Below are positions 45,363-54,600 of a stretch of DNA of 64,000 bases, piece by piece. Within the stretch, counting starts at the first letter, position 1. Each line of letters begins with the position of its first letter. The notes beneath the pieces are model-generated. The model saw nothing but the letters and a program-made list of their open reading frames with translations, searched no databases and was not told the DNA's origin. Source of the DNA: Prolixibacteraceae bacterium (GTDB taxonomy: Bacteria; Bacteroidota; Bacteroidia; Bacteroidales; Prolixibacteraceae). Location: the NCBI GenBank assembly GCA_028282705.1, contig JANQHI010000084.1:1-64000 (forward strand). The letters run 5' to 3'. A program made the position numbers and the translations under genes.

Positions 45363-46256
45363 ATGAAAAATCTATTATCTGTATTGAGTATGTTAACCAT
45401 TGGCTTTTTCCTTTTAACCTCTTTATCATTAAGGGAACAGCCCCAAGACCCCCCACGTGGGAAAAAGAAACGCATAAAAATTGTAAAGGTTCAAGATGGG
45501 AAAAAGACAGTTATTGACACCATGGTTGCTGATGAAAATGTATTTTATTTTAAAAATGATTCATTAAAAGATTTAAAATGGATATCAAAAAGCTTTGGTG
45601 ATTTCAAGAACCTTGATTCATTAAAAGACATAACATTTGATTTTGACATTGATGTGGATGAGGATAAAAAAGGGCACAAGGTTATCATGATGAAATCAGG
45701 CAATATGGTAAAAGAGTTCAAGTTTGGTGATAATGAAGGAAAAGGTGTATTTATATTTTCTGATGATGGCTGTAAAAAAGTACATGGCAATGCTGCCATT
45801 TGGATGCATTCTGATGATGGGCATGGGGTAGATGTTGCAGTACCACATGTGAAAGTGGTTAAGAAAAAATCAGGTGGTAATGTAATTGACCTGAGTGACC
45901 CTGGCATTATTTCTTATAAGAAAAAGAAACTTAGTGATGGGCGCGAAAAAATCGAAATCATTAGGAAAGAAGTAAAAGATGAAGTCATGCATGATGTTGA
46001 TGTCCACATTGAGCAAATTGATGGTTTGCATAAAATACATGAACTGCATGGAGCCCATCCTATTATTGAAAAGCGTGTGAAAGTGATAAAAGAAGGTGAT
46101 GGGGTATTTCATATTCATGAAGATGAAAATGTTAAAATTGAGAAGGCCATCAAAGAGGATGGAGAAGTAGAGGTAAAAGTAGAAGTTGAAATAGAAGAAG
46201 AGGAACTAGAGGAAGAAGAAGAAAAAGAAGAGGAAAATGAAGGCCATGAAAAATAA
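45363..46256 (+). CDS. Exported acidic protein divergent from the two-component system
   Basis: 297 aa from ATG 45363; an upstream in-frame start would add 16 residues. It has a signal peptide or anchor ('LLSVLSMLTIGFFLLTSLSL') and then a mixed-charge domain with repeated His/Lys/Asp clusters ('DSLKDITFDFDIDVDEDKKG', 'HSDDGHGVDVAVPHVK', 'HIEQIDGLHKIHELHGAH'). The last 45 residues are nearly all E, K and V ('EIEEEELEEEEEKEEENEGH'). I do not recognise a family. The divergent place beside a kinase with a His/Asp-rich sensor suggests it is a regulon member or accessory periplasmic factor. Confidence 0.65.
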   Translation: MKNLLSVLSMLTIGFFLLTSLSLREQPQDPPRGKKKRIKIVKVQDGKKTVIDTMVADENVFYFKNDSLKDLKWISKSFGDFKNLDSLKDITFDFDIDVDEDKKGHKVIMMKSGNMVKEFKFGDNEGKGVFIFSDDGCKKVHGNAAIWMHSDDGHGVDVAVPHVKVVKKKSGGNVIDLSDPGIISYKKKKLSDGREKIEIIRKEVKDEVMHDVDVHIEQIDGLHKIHELHGAHPIIEKRVKVIKEGDGVFHIHEDENVKIEKAIKEDGEVEVKVEVEIEEEELEEEEEKEEENEGHEK

Positions 46257-46331
46257 TATATAATATTAAACTGCGTTTACTAGAGTGCAGGCGAAAAAAA
46301 TTTTCGATTTCATGTATTCGTTTTAGCCTGT

Positions 46332-46359
46332 AAGGCCACCCTTTTTAAGGGCTGGCCTT
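46332..46359. terminator. Terminator after the acidic-protein gene
   Basis: AAGGCC-A-CCCTT facing AAGGG-CT-GGCC, followed by TTTTTTG on the plus strand. It lies between converging genes. Confidence 0.75.
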
Positions 46360-46383
46360 TTTTGTTGGCAAGAATACTTTTAA

Positions 46384-46413
46384 GGAACTGGGCTCTTAAG
46401 AAAGCCCGGTTCC
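46384..46413 (-). terminator. AACTGG-type hairpin after the first Gfo/Idh/MocA gene
   Basis: GGAACTGGGCT facing AGCCCGGTTCC, an 11-bp stem with one G-T pair. It lies 45 bases beyond the stop codon of the minus-strand oxidoreductase gene. Confidence 0.6.
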
Positions 46414-46458
46414 CTATTCTTATTAGTTATGAATAGAAAATGATTTAAACTGGTAAAC

Positions 46459-47958
46459 TTAAATTTCTTCCCAGCCTTGCCTGTAGTTGTGCCTGATCCA
46501 TTCATTGGCAGTTTCAAGGGCAAGCAAGGTTTTATAGTCCTTATTGAATTTTGGGTCACCATTGATAATTTCAAAGTTATCTTTGGTAAGGATTTTCATT
46601 TCTTCAAACCTTCCAATGTTGGTAAATCTCATATTTACATGATCCCAGGTAAGTTTCCTGCGCAAGTTTTGTAACCTAACAGCAAGTACTCCCAACAGAA
46701 CCATTTCATTTAGTGGGCCAGCATAGGCAAAGTTGGAGGAAGCTTCCAAACGATATTTTTTGTCTTCTTTACAAGCCCTTATCCAATCTTGTTCATGACC
46801 TCCTTCCATGGCATTTGATATCCTGCGCAAAGTTTTTTGTGGTGGGTTAAAACCTTCCATGGTTTTCAAGGGAAGCAAAGTGGGATTTTTACTATAAGTC
46901 CCACACATAATTTTTCCTTTTGTACCATAAAAAATACAGCCACCTCCATTATCTCCCATTTGTTCACCATCTTCAAGCTCTTCAGGGCGGGGGGGCATTA
47001 ACCCTCCATCATACCAGTGTACTGAGACTTCAGGCATTGCCACTTTGGGTAAATTATCACGCCTTGCAAATTCATACTTTACAAATTCGGCATTGGGAGC
47101 TGATTCCAGGTTTACAGCAGAAGAAGACCCTTGAACAGAAACAGGAGCTTCTAATTTTAAGGCTTTGAATACTGGGTCAAGTATATGGCATGCCATGTCA
47201 CCTAATGCACCTGTGCCAAAATCCCACCATCCACGCCAATTCCATGGGGTATAAACAGGATGGTAAGGGCGCCATGGGGCTGGTCCAATAAAAAGGTCCC
47301 AATCAAGGGTTTTAGGTACACGTTTGCTTTTTTGCGGACGTTCTAAACCCTGTGGCCAAATTGGGCGGTTGGTCCAAGCATCAACATGGGTAATTTCCCC
47401 AATGGCTCCAGCCCATATCCATTCACAAACCTGCCTGATGCCTTCTCCTGAATTTCCCTGGTTACCCATTTGGGTCGCAACCCCATATTTCTGGGCAGTT
47501 TCTGCCAATATCCTGGATTCATAAATTGAGTGGGTTAAAGGTTTTTGTACATATGCATGGTATCCTTGCCTCATTGCTAAAACAGCAGGCAATGCATGGG
47601 TATGGTCAGGAGTAGCAACCATTACAGCATCAATATCTTTCTGTTGGTCAAGCATCACCCTGAAATCTTTGTATTTTTTAGCCCTTGTCCAACGCTTAAA
47701 AGCATTCCTGTCAGCATAATCCCAATCAACATCACACAGGGCAACAATATTTTCAGTTTCCATATTAACTAGGTTGCGATACCCCATCCCTCCAACACCA
47801 ATTCCTGCAATGTTGAGCTTATCACTTGGAGCTTTATGCCCAAACCCAGCTATAACATTACTGGGCAATATGGTTACACCAGCTGCAGTAACTGCTGTTG
47901 TTTGGATAAAATTCCTGCGGCTGATTGGTTGCTTTTTACACTTACTCCTATCTTTCAT
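46459..47958 (-). CDS. Tat-exported Gfo/Idh/MocA-family oxidoreductase, copy 1
   Basis: 499 aa. A twin-arginine signal ('SRRNFIQTTAVTAAGVTIL', about residues 13-31) is followed by an NAD(P)-binding domain ('NIAGIGVGGMGYRNL', 'ATPDHTHALPA', 'VQKPLTHSIYE') and the Gfo/Idh/MocA C-terminal domain with 'NWRGWWDFGTGALGDMACH'. The cofactor would be bound before Tat export. Such enzymes act on sugars or inositols in the periplasm, and the substrate here is unknown. It is closely related to the next gene (48124-49617), so the two are tandem duplicates. Confidence 0.9.
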   Translation of the reverse strand: MKDRSKCKKQPISRRNFIQTTAVTAAGVTILPSNVIAGFGHKAPSDKLNIAGIGVGGMGYRNLVNMETENIVALCDVDWDYADRNAFKRWTRAKKYKDFRVMLDQQKDIDAVMVATPDHTHALPAVLAMRQGYHAYVQKPLTHSIYESRILAETAQKYGVATQMGNQGNSGEGIRQVCEWIWAGAIGEITHVDAWTNRPIWPQGLERPQKSKRVPKTLDWDLFIGPAPWRPYHPVYTPWNWRGWWDFGTGALGDMACHILDPVFKALKLEAPVSVQGSSSAVNLESAPNAEFVKYEFARRDNLPKVAMPEVSVHWYDGGLMPPRPEELEDGEQMGDNGGGCIFYGTKGKIMCGTYSKNPTLLPLKTMEGFNPPQKTLRRISNAMEGGHEQDWIRACKEDKKYRLEASSNFAYAGPLNEMVLLGVLAVRLQNLRRKLTWDHVNMRFTNIGRFEEMKILTKDNFEIINGDPKFNKDYKTLLALETANEWIRHNYRQGWEEI

Positions 47959-48072
47959 TTTTCCACTCTATTTATTGGGATTCAAGTTACAAATTAAAGA
48001 AATTATTGAATTCTTCCTAAGCCTTTTAATTCAGAGATCATTTATAAAAACCTAAATTTCTATAATTTATGT

Positions 48073-48102
48073 AAAAAAAAGGGTGGAAAAATTTTCCCAC
48101 CC
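48073..48102 (-). terminator. Terminator after the second Gfo/Idh/MocA gene
   Basis: On the minus strand GGGTGGGAAAA facing TTTTTCCACCC, then a run of eight T. It separates the two paralog genes into different transcripts. Confidence 0.8.
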
Positions 48103-48123
48103 AATAGTATCATTTGAGCCTTA

Positions 48124-49617
48124 TTAAGCAGGCATTTCAGGTAATGACCATGGAGCACGATAATTGTGTTTGATCAATTCCTTGGCATATTCTTTTGCTG
48201 AAACAGGGTCAGTCCATTCTTTATCGAAAGTTGGGTGCCCATCATGTATTTTGAAACCATCTTTTACAACTGTTTTAATAGTTTCATCATCTCCAATGTT
48301 GGTAAATTCCATTTTTTGCCCATCCCATTCAAGCTCTTTGTTAAGTGCCTGTAAACGAACTGCTAGTACTCCCATAACCACCATTTCATTGAATGGTCCT
48401 GCTTCACTGAAGTCAGATGCAGTAGGAACACGGTTTTCAGGGCTTTCTTTACATGCTCTTATCCAGTCCATTTCGTGGCTTAGCTCTATCCTACGCCTGA
48501 ATTTAGGAGCATCAGGTACACGCCCTGACAGCAACCATGGGTCTTTTCCATAGCATCCACAAACCAATATATCTTTAGTACCATGGAACAGGACTCCACC
48601 ACCAGCATCATTCATGTTTTTCCCTGCTGGCCAACCCTCAGGTTTAAGAGGCTGTAACCCTCCATCATACCAAGTAACTTCTACTTCAGGAAGTTTTATT
48701 TTTATAATCTTGGGCTTCTTTCTTTCAGGGAAAGTAAGTTTTACCATTTGTGCATTTGGTGCACAATCATTCATTAATAGTGTAGAACTTCCCTGAGCCT
48801 TTGTTGGGTATCCCAATTGTAGCCCAACAAATACAGGATGCAAAATGTGGCATGCCATATCGCCCAATGCACCTGTTCCAAAATCCCACCATCCGCGCCA
48901 ATTCCATGGGGTGTAAATTTCGTGGTAAGGACGCATTTTTGCAGGACCAATAAATAAATCCCAGTCCAAATGGTCAGGTACCCACATTCCAGGTTCTGGC
49001 CTGTTTAAGCCCTGAGGCCAAATAGGGCGGTCAGTAAATGCCTCTACTTTTGTAACTTCTCCAATCTCTCCATTGGCAAGCCACTCAGTAGTTAAATTAA
49101 CACCTTCACCAGAAGAGCCCTGGTTACCCATAGAAGTGGCGACTTGGTGTTTCTCTGCCAATTTAGTCAGTAGCCTTGATTCATATACAGTATGAGTCAA
49201 AGGCTTTTGTACATACACATGTTTCCCCATTGCAATGGCATGGGCAGCTGTAATTGCATGAGTGTGGTCAGCTGTGGCGACAATAACACCATCAATTGAT
49301 TTTCCCAGCTCATCATACATTTTACGCCAATCTTTGTATTTTTTTGCATTTGGGAAATGGTCAAATACACGTTGGCTGTATTTCCAGTCAACATCACAAA
49401 GCCCAATCACGTTTTCTGATTCAACATTCTTGAGGTTGGCAAAACCCATACCCCCAACACCAATCCCAACTATATTGAGTTTATCGCTTGGAGCTTTATG
49501 CCCAAGGCCAGCTACAACATTGCTTGGTAAGATTGTAATTCCTGCAGCAGCTGCTGCACTTGTGCCCAGGAAAGACCTCCTGGAAATTTTAGTTTGCTTA
49601 GATTCTTCTTTTCTCAT
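48124..49617 (-). CDS. Tat-exported Gfo/Idh/MocA-family oxidoreductase, copy 2
   Basis: 497 aa. A twin-arginine signal 'SRRSFLGTSAAAAAGITIL' is followed by 'NIVGIGVGGMGFANL', 'VATADHTHAITAAHAIAMGK', 'VQKPLTHTVYESRLL' and 'WNWRGWWDFGTGALGDMACH'. It keeps the same layout as copy 1, including the shared 'GHKAPSDKLNI' just after the signal. The two differ mostly in the C-terminal substrate domain, so different sugar substrates are possible. It has its own terminator. Confidence 0.9.
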   Translation of the reverse strand: MRKEESKQTKISRRSFLGTSAAAAAGITILPSNVVAGLGHKAPSDKLNIVGIGVGGMGFANLKNVESENVIGLCDVDWKYSQRVFDHFPNAKKYKDWRKMYDELGKSIDGVIVATADHTHAITAAHAIAMGKHVYVQKPLTHTVYESRLLTKLAEKHQVATSMGNQGSSGEGVNLTTEWLANGEIGEVTKVEAFTDRPIWPQGLNRPEPGMWVPDHLDWDLFIGPAKMRPYHEIYTPWNWRGWWDFGTGALGDMACHILHPVFVGLQLGYPTKAQGSSTLLMNDCAPNAQMVKLTFPERKKPKIIKIKLPEVEVTWYDGGLQPLKPEGWPAGKNMNDAGGGVLFHGTKDILVCGCYGKDPWLLSGRVPDAPKFRRRIELSHEMDWIRACKESPENRVPTASDFSEAGPFNEMVVMGVLAVRLQALNKELEWDGQKMEFTNIGDDETIKTVVKDGFKIHDGHPTFDKEWTDPVSAKEYAKELIKHNYRAPWSLPEMPA

Positions 49618-49820
49618 AGTTTTAATTGGATAAAGGTTATTAATAATGCAATAAATATAGGCATATTAATAATCATGGCAAAAATGATTTTAATAGAGGA
49701 AAGTATTTAACTTGATTTAACATTTATTGGTTTTTCAATTAATGGATTTTGCCAATTCAGGGTTTTGTTAGGAACTGGGTTGGGATATAGCTTTTCTCTA
49801 TTCTGCTTAAAAATTTTCTA

Positions 49821-49852
49821 TTTGATTATCCTCTTTTGTGGCTGTATCTTTG
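49821..49852 (+). promoter_or_regulatory. Promoter of the peroxiredoxin-OsmC operon
   Basis: TTTG (49821-49824), 20-base spacer, TATCTTTG (49845-49852): a full match to the Bacteroidota consensus, with a leader of about 40 bases before the ATG at 49897. Confidence 0.8.
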
Positions 49853-49896
49853 ATGAAAAATCAAAATAAAGATATTAACCATAAAAATTTAAAATT

Positions 49897-50424
49897 ATGC
49901 TAACAGTTGGAGATAAATTTCCGGAATTTAATAAAGAAGCAACCATATCCCTGGAACCGGGGAAAGAGTTTAAATCAGTTACTTTAGATGATCTCAAAGG
50001 TAAATGGACAGTATTGTTTTGGTATCCAAAAGACTTTACTTTTATTTGCCCTACTGAAATTATAGAGTTTAATAACCAATATGAAAAATTTGTGGAATTG
50101 GGAGCCAACCTTTACGGGGCATCTACTGATACTGAAGAAGTGCATTTAGCCTGGAGAATGAATGACCCAAGGTTAAAAGAAATTAAATTTCCTCTTTTGG
50201 CTGATACATCAAAATCACTTAGTGAAGAACTTGGGATTTTACAACCAAGCAAGGTAGCCTACAGGGCAACTTTTATAATTGACCCAGAAGGTGTGATCCA
50301 ATGGGTGAATGTCAATAATGATGGAACAGGAAGAAATGTAGCAGAAATATTGAGGGCATTGGAAGCAACACAAAACCCTGGGCTAACTGGGTGTAACTGG
50401 GAGTCAGGACAAGCAACTCTATAA
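49897..50424 (+). CDS. Peroxiredoxin (AhpC/TSA type)
   Basis: 175 aa thioredoxin-fold peroxidase. The peroxidatic Cys51 is in 'DFTFICPTE', and Cys166 near the C-terminus ('LTGCNWESG') is the likely resolving residue. 'YGASTDTEEVHLAWR' and 'RATFIIDPEGVIQWV' are family motifs. It reduces hydrogen peroxide and organic peroxides in the cytoplasm. It has a strong promoter and is followed after 21 bases by an OsmC-family gene. Confidence 0.94.
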   Translation: MLTVGDKFPEFNKEATISLEPGKEFKSVTLDDLKGKWTVLFWYPKDFTFICPTEIIEFNNQYEKFVELGANLYGASTDTEEVHLAWRMNDPRLKEIKFPLLADTSKSLSEELGILQPSKVAYRATFIIDPEGVIQWVNVNNDGTGRNVAEILRALEATQNPGLTGCNWESGQATL

Positions 50425-50445
50425 TTTAAATAAAAAACAAATATC

Positions 50446-50874
50446 ATGACAATAAGAAAAGCAAAATCCCTTTGGAATGGGACATTAAAAGAGGGTAATG
50501 GTACTATGAATTTTAGTAATTATAGTGGTCCATTTACTTTTGCATCACGTTTTGAAGAGGGAAAAGGGACTAATCCTGAAGAGCTGGTTGGGGCTGCCCA
50601 TTCAGGTTGTTATTCAATGTTTCTCTCTGCATTGATTAGTGGAGAAGGATTGAATCCTGAAAGTGTTGAAACTGAAGCTGTTGTTGCATTGGGGAAAGAT
50701 GATAAAGGACCTGCAATAACTGATATAACATTGAACTGTAGTGTAAAATGTGAAGGGCTTACTAAGGAAAAATTTGAAGAGCTAGTAGTAGCAGCCAAAG
50801 AAAATTGCCCGATTTCAAAATTATATGCAGGGGGGACAGCCCAAATAGTTTTAAAGGCTAAGTTAGAAGAATAA
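50446..50874 (+). CDS. OsmC/Ohr-family peroxidase
   Basis: 142 aa, typical length. The two redox cysteines are Cys55 ('AAHSGCYSM') and Cys121 ('ENCPISKL'), and 'GTNPEELVGAA' precedes the first. The family reduces organic hydroperoxides using these thiols. Shared transcription with the peroxiredoxin gives a small oxidative-defence operon. A terminator follows. Confidence 0.93.
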   Translation: MTIRKAKSLWNGTLKEGNGTMNFSNYSGPFTFASRFEEGKGTNPEELVGAAHSGCYSMFLSALISGEGLNPESVETEAVVALGKDDKGPAITDITLNCSVKCEGLTKEKFEELVVAAKENCPISKLYAGGTAQIVLKAKLEE

Positions 50875-50955
50875 CATTTATGCTTCAGGCTTGTTGCTGA
50901 TGTAAAATATGAATAGATATTTTCGAGTGTAACCATTATAATTTTTGTTTATTTT

Positions 50956-50979
50956 AAGAGCCATTTAGGCTCTTTTTTT
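50956..50979 (+). terminator. Terminator after the OsmC gene
   Basis: AAGAGCC, 5-base loop, GGCTCTT and a run of T. The rest of the 312-base gap up to 51187 shows no gene. Confidence 0.85.
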
Positions 50980-51187
50980 ATTCTGCTCCTGATATTTAAA
51001 TTTAACATAAGTTAGTTTCCTAAAACTTCTCTACTGGCTTTTTTGTTTTTGTTTCAAAAATATTGAAAGAAATTAAAACCATTTAACAGAAATATCTTAG
51101 TTTAGTACTTCTTTATTAAAAAGGGGGAATAATTTAAGGCATAAGTTATCTGTTAAACATTGTTTTTTAACAAGTAAATAAAACTCC

Positions 51188-51640
51188 ATGATTATGAAAA
51201 TTCAATTGATAATTTATCTATTTGTTTTGTTGTTGGGTTTTGGATGTTCTTCATCATCTAAAATTTCGAGAGAAAATAAAAAAATAAAAAAACAAATTGA
51301 AATTGTTGTAAAAGATAAACTAGGTTCAGGATACAAAATAGTATTTTCATCTTCTGAAGAGTTTATATTGACAAAAAACACCACAGAAAAAGGGGTAAAG
51401 AAATTCATCACAGTATTGGTTTTTAATAGGGAATTAGAAGAAATATATGCAAGCAAAGGTGAGTTTAATAAAGCTTACTGGAAAGAAGATATGTTAATCC
51501 TGGAAAAAGTTTTAGGGCAGGTTAAACCTGAAAATAATCAGATAAATAAAAGAAGTTCAGAAAACAGGGTAATTTATTATTTCAACCCTGAAACAAAACT
51601 GTTGGAAAGCAAAGAGGTAAATTCAGGCCAGGAAATTTAG
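51188..51640 (+). CDS. Small lipoprotein of unknown function
   Basis: 150 aa from ATG 51188; ATG 51194 is equally possible. The lipobox 'LLGFGC' with Cys20 marks it as a lipoprotein. The mature part is basic and Lys-rich ('SRENKKIKKQIEIVVKDKL') with no family I recognise. It lies 35 bases upstream of the large T9SS-secreted protein gene, so they may share a transcript. Confidence 0.7.
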   Translation: MIMKIQLIIYLFVLLLGFGCSSSSKISRENKKIKKQIEIVVKDKLGSGYKIVFSSSEEFILTKNTTEKGVKKFITVLVFNRELEEIYASKGEFNKAYWKEDMLILEKVLGQVKPENNQINKRSSENRVIYYFNPETKLLESKEVNSGQEI

Positions 51641-51675
51641 GAATAACAGAAAAAGAGAATAAATAAAGTTTTAAG

Positions 51676-54600
51676 ATGAAAAGGCATCATTTGATATTAG
51701 TAATTAGTGTTTTGGTTATTGCAGCTTTTGTGACCTGTGATTTTTCTTCACCACCTGTAAAGCAATATGGCCAATGGCACAATGAGTACATGAAGAAAAA
51801 GGAGAGAAGGTCAAATGGTTTTGTAAAGAGCAAAAAACATGTAGAAGCCAAAGCAAGGGAAATGGTTAAATATTTTAATGGGATGAAAGGGCCAATAAAT
51901 GGTGAAGCCCGTGAATACCCACCCAATAACCTAATGGTTGAACTTGAAAAAGCAAAATCAAACAAAGTATATGAAAAATCAGCTAAAGCTGTTGAATGGG
52001 TTTCAAGAGGACCAGGCAATGTTGGGGGAAGGACACGTGGGCTGATTGTTGACCCAGAGGATCCTCTATATAATACCTGGTTTGCAGGTTCTGCTACTGG
52101 TGGAGTTTGGAAAACTACTGATGGTGGAGAGAATTGGACAAACCTTACACCAGATATTCCATACCTTTCTACCTCAACAATAATAATGGCTCCTTCAAAT
52201 ACCAATGTAATTTATGTGGGGACGGGCGAGAGTTTTGGAAATAGGTTTAATACAGGAGGTGGGATTTTCAAATCAACAGACAGGGGGCAAAGTTGGGTAC
52301 AATTGCTAGCTACTGCTGATGACCCAAACTTTAGGTTTGTGAATAGGCTGATAATTGACCCTAATAATGAAGATATTGTTTTGGCTGCTACATTAACTGG
52401 GATATTTAAAACAGTTGATGGAGGGCAGACTTGGCAAAGCAAATTCAGTGGGAGAAATATAGAAGATTTAGATGCAGACCCATCAGATTTTTCAATCCAG
52501 TATGCATGCAGGAATTCAAGTGGTATATATAAGTCAACTGATAGTGGTGAAACCTGGAGTGTATCAAGTGATGGGATAAACAAAGGAGAACGTTTTGAAT
52601 TGGCTATCTCAGAATCAGACCCTCAAAGGGTATATGTAAGTGCTGAATTTTCAGATGAAGAATCTGTAGTTTATGTTTCATATGATGGTGGAGCTAACTG
52701 GCAGGTATTCAGAGATGAAACAGATACTTATAAAGATTTCCTTGGTGGTCAGGGATGGTATGATAATACCATAATGGTTGACCCTTATGATAATAATAAT
52801 GTATTTGTTGGGGGGGTAGATATTTGGAAACTTACCCTGTCTGATTCAATAAGTGAAGGAGACCCTCAAGTATCAAGGGTTGATGAAAACAACACCCAAA
52901 CATTTATTGAGTTTGTGAGCTTTACTGGCAATGATTTTACAGGGGTAACTGTAAGTGGTGCTGATGAGAATGAGCTGGTACCATCTGATTGGGCAACTGT
53001 TGAAATAAGGTTTGGTCCTGATAAAAAACAGAAAGCACACAGGTTTGAGGTGCCCAACCAGGCTACTTCAGGAGTTCCTGCATCAAGCTATTTTTATAGG
53101 GATTATGTTGAAGTACCTTTTGAAGTTTGGGATATTACAAATAACAGGCAGTTGATGGTATCATTCCGCGACCAGGAAAAGGATGGACAGTTTAACTTAT
53201 ATGAAAGAAGTGATGATGAAGTTTCAGGAGAATATGGTTTGCTAGGTAGGGAATACATTTATGTAAATGCAATTGAGTATGATGAAAACACACCTTCAAC
53301 AAATGTATCAATAGCAGGTGGGCACACCTATAAAAACCTGTATATGCTTTGGGTAATTTTACCTGATGGTGGCACCTGGGGCCCTGAAAACCTTCCTGAG
53401 TCAAATATCAAAATAAACTACTCATCAGTAACATCAAGGTTAGGGACTGCACGTTCAGTAGCTGATGCTTATGGTAATTATGATGGTGGTGATAATTATG
53501 AACAAAATAATGGCATGGGAACTACTTCTATACCTGGTTTCCATCCTGACCACCATAATTTGATACCCATTAAAATTGATAATAACCAAAAGAGATTTTG
53601 GATTCTTAATGCCAATGATGGTGGGATAGGTATCTCTAAAGACCAGGGTGAAACCTGGGAGCAGAAAAAAAATAATTATATCACCACCCAGTTTTATGGT
53701 GTGGCCAAAAGGCAAGGATTCCATAATTATTTTGGAGGTACCCAAGATAATGGGTCATGGCAATCACCTCCAATATTTAATGCAACTGATAAATCACAAT
53801 ATATTTTCCAGCTTGGAGGAGATGGTTTTGAGTGTATTTGGCATCAGGAGAATAGCAGCAAAATAATGGGGTCAATATATAATAATGATTTTTATGTGAC
53901 ATCAAATGGTGGAAGCACATGGCAAAGTGCTGATGGGGGGATAGGTGAAGATGGTCCATTTTATACACGCCTTTCTAATTCATCACAAGAACCTGATAGG
54001 CTTTATGCAGTAGGAACAAATGGGCTATGGGTGTCTGATGATTTTGGGGCGACTGATTGGGAAACTAGGACAGTTGGTAACAAATGGACTAGTGGTGAAG
54101 TAACATCATGGCATCAGGTTGAGATTTCTCCAGCAAACAATGCTGTGATCTATTGTGGTGCTGCCAATAGCCCTAATAATTCTTTGGCAATGTATGTTTC
54201 CAAAAACAAGGGTACATTTTTTAGTGAAGTAAAACCCTACACAGTAAGGTCAATGCCCTATTATTTTAGGTCAATTTACCCACATCCAAATGATGAAGCA
54301 ACAGTGTTTGTTACCTATGCAGTTTTTGGTGAACCTAAGATTTTGAGATCAACAGATTATGGGCAAACATGGGTTGACCTGACCGGCTATGGAGATACAG
54401 GGGAAAGAAGTACCAATGGTTTTCCAGAAGTACCTTGTAACTGTTTACTGGTGTTTCCAGAACATCCTAACCAAATGTGGGCAGGTACAGATATTGGGAT
54501 TTTTGAATCAAAAAATTCAGGGGAAACTTGGGAAATCCTGGAAACAGGTATGCCTGCTGCCCCCATTACCCAAATGTTTTTACAAGATGGTAATGTGGTG

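Noticed and set aside
49771-49790. Single GGAACTGG half-site before the peroxiredoxin gene as another AACTGG hairpin
   Set aside because: No complementary arm was found within 60 bases on either side.
51676-51760. T9SS protein as a lipoprotein (Cys in 'VTCDF')
   Set aside because: The C-terminal sorting domain implies passage through the type IX system and surface attachment or release; the Cys context is also a poor lipobox.
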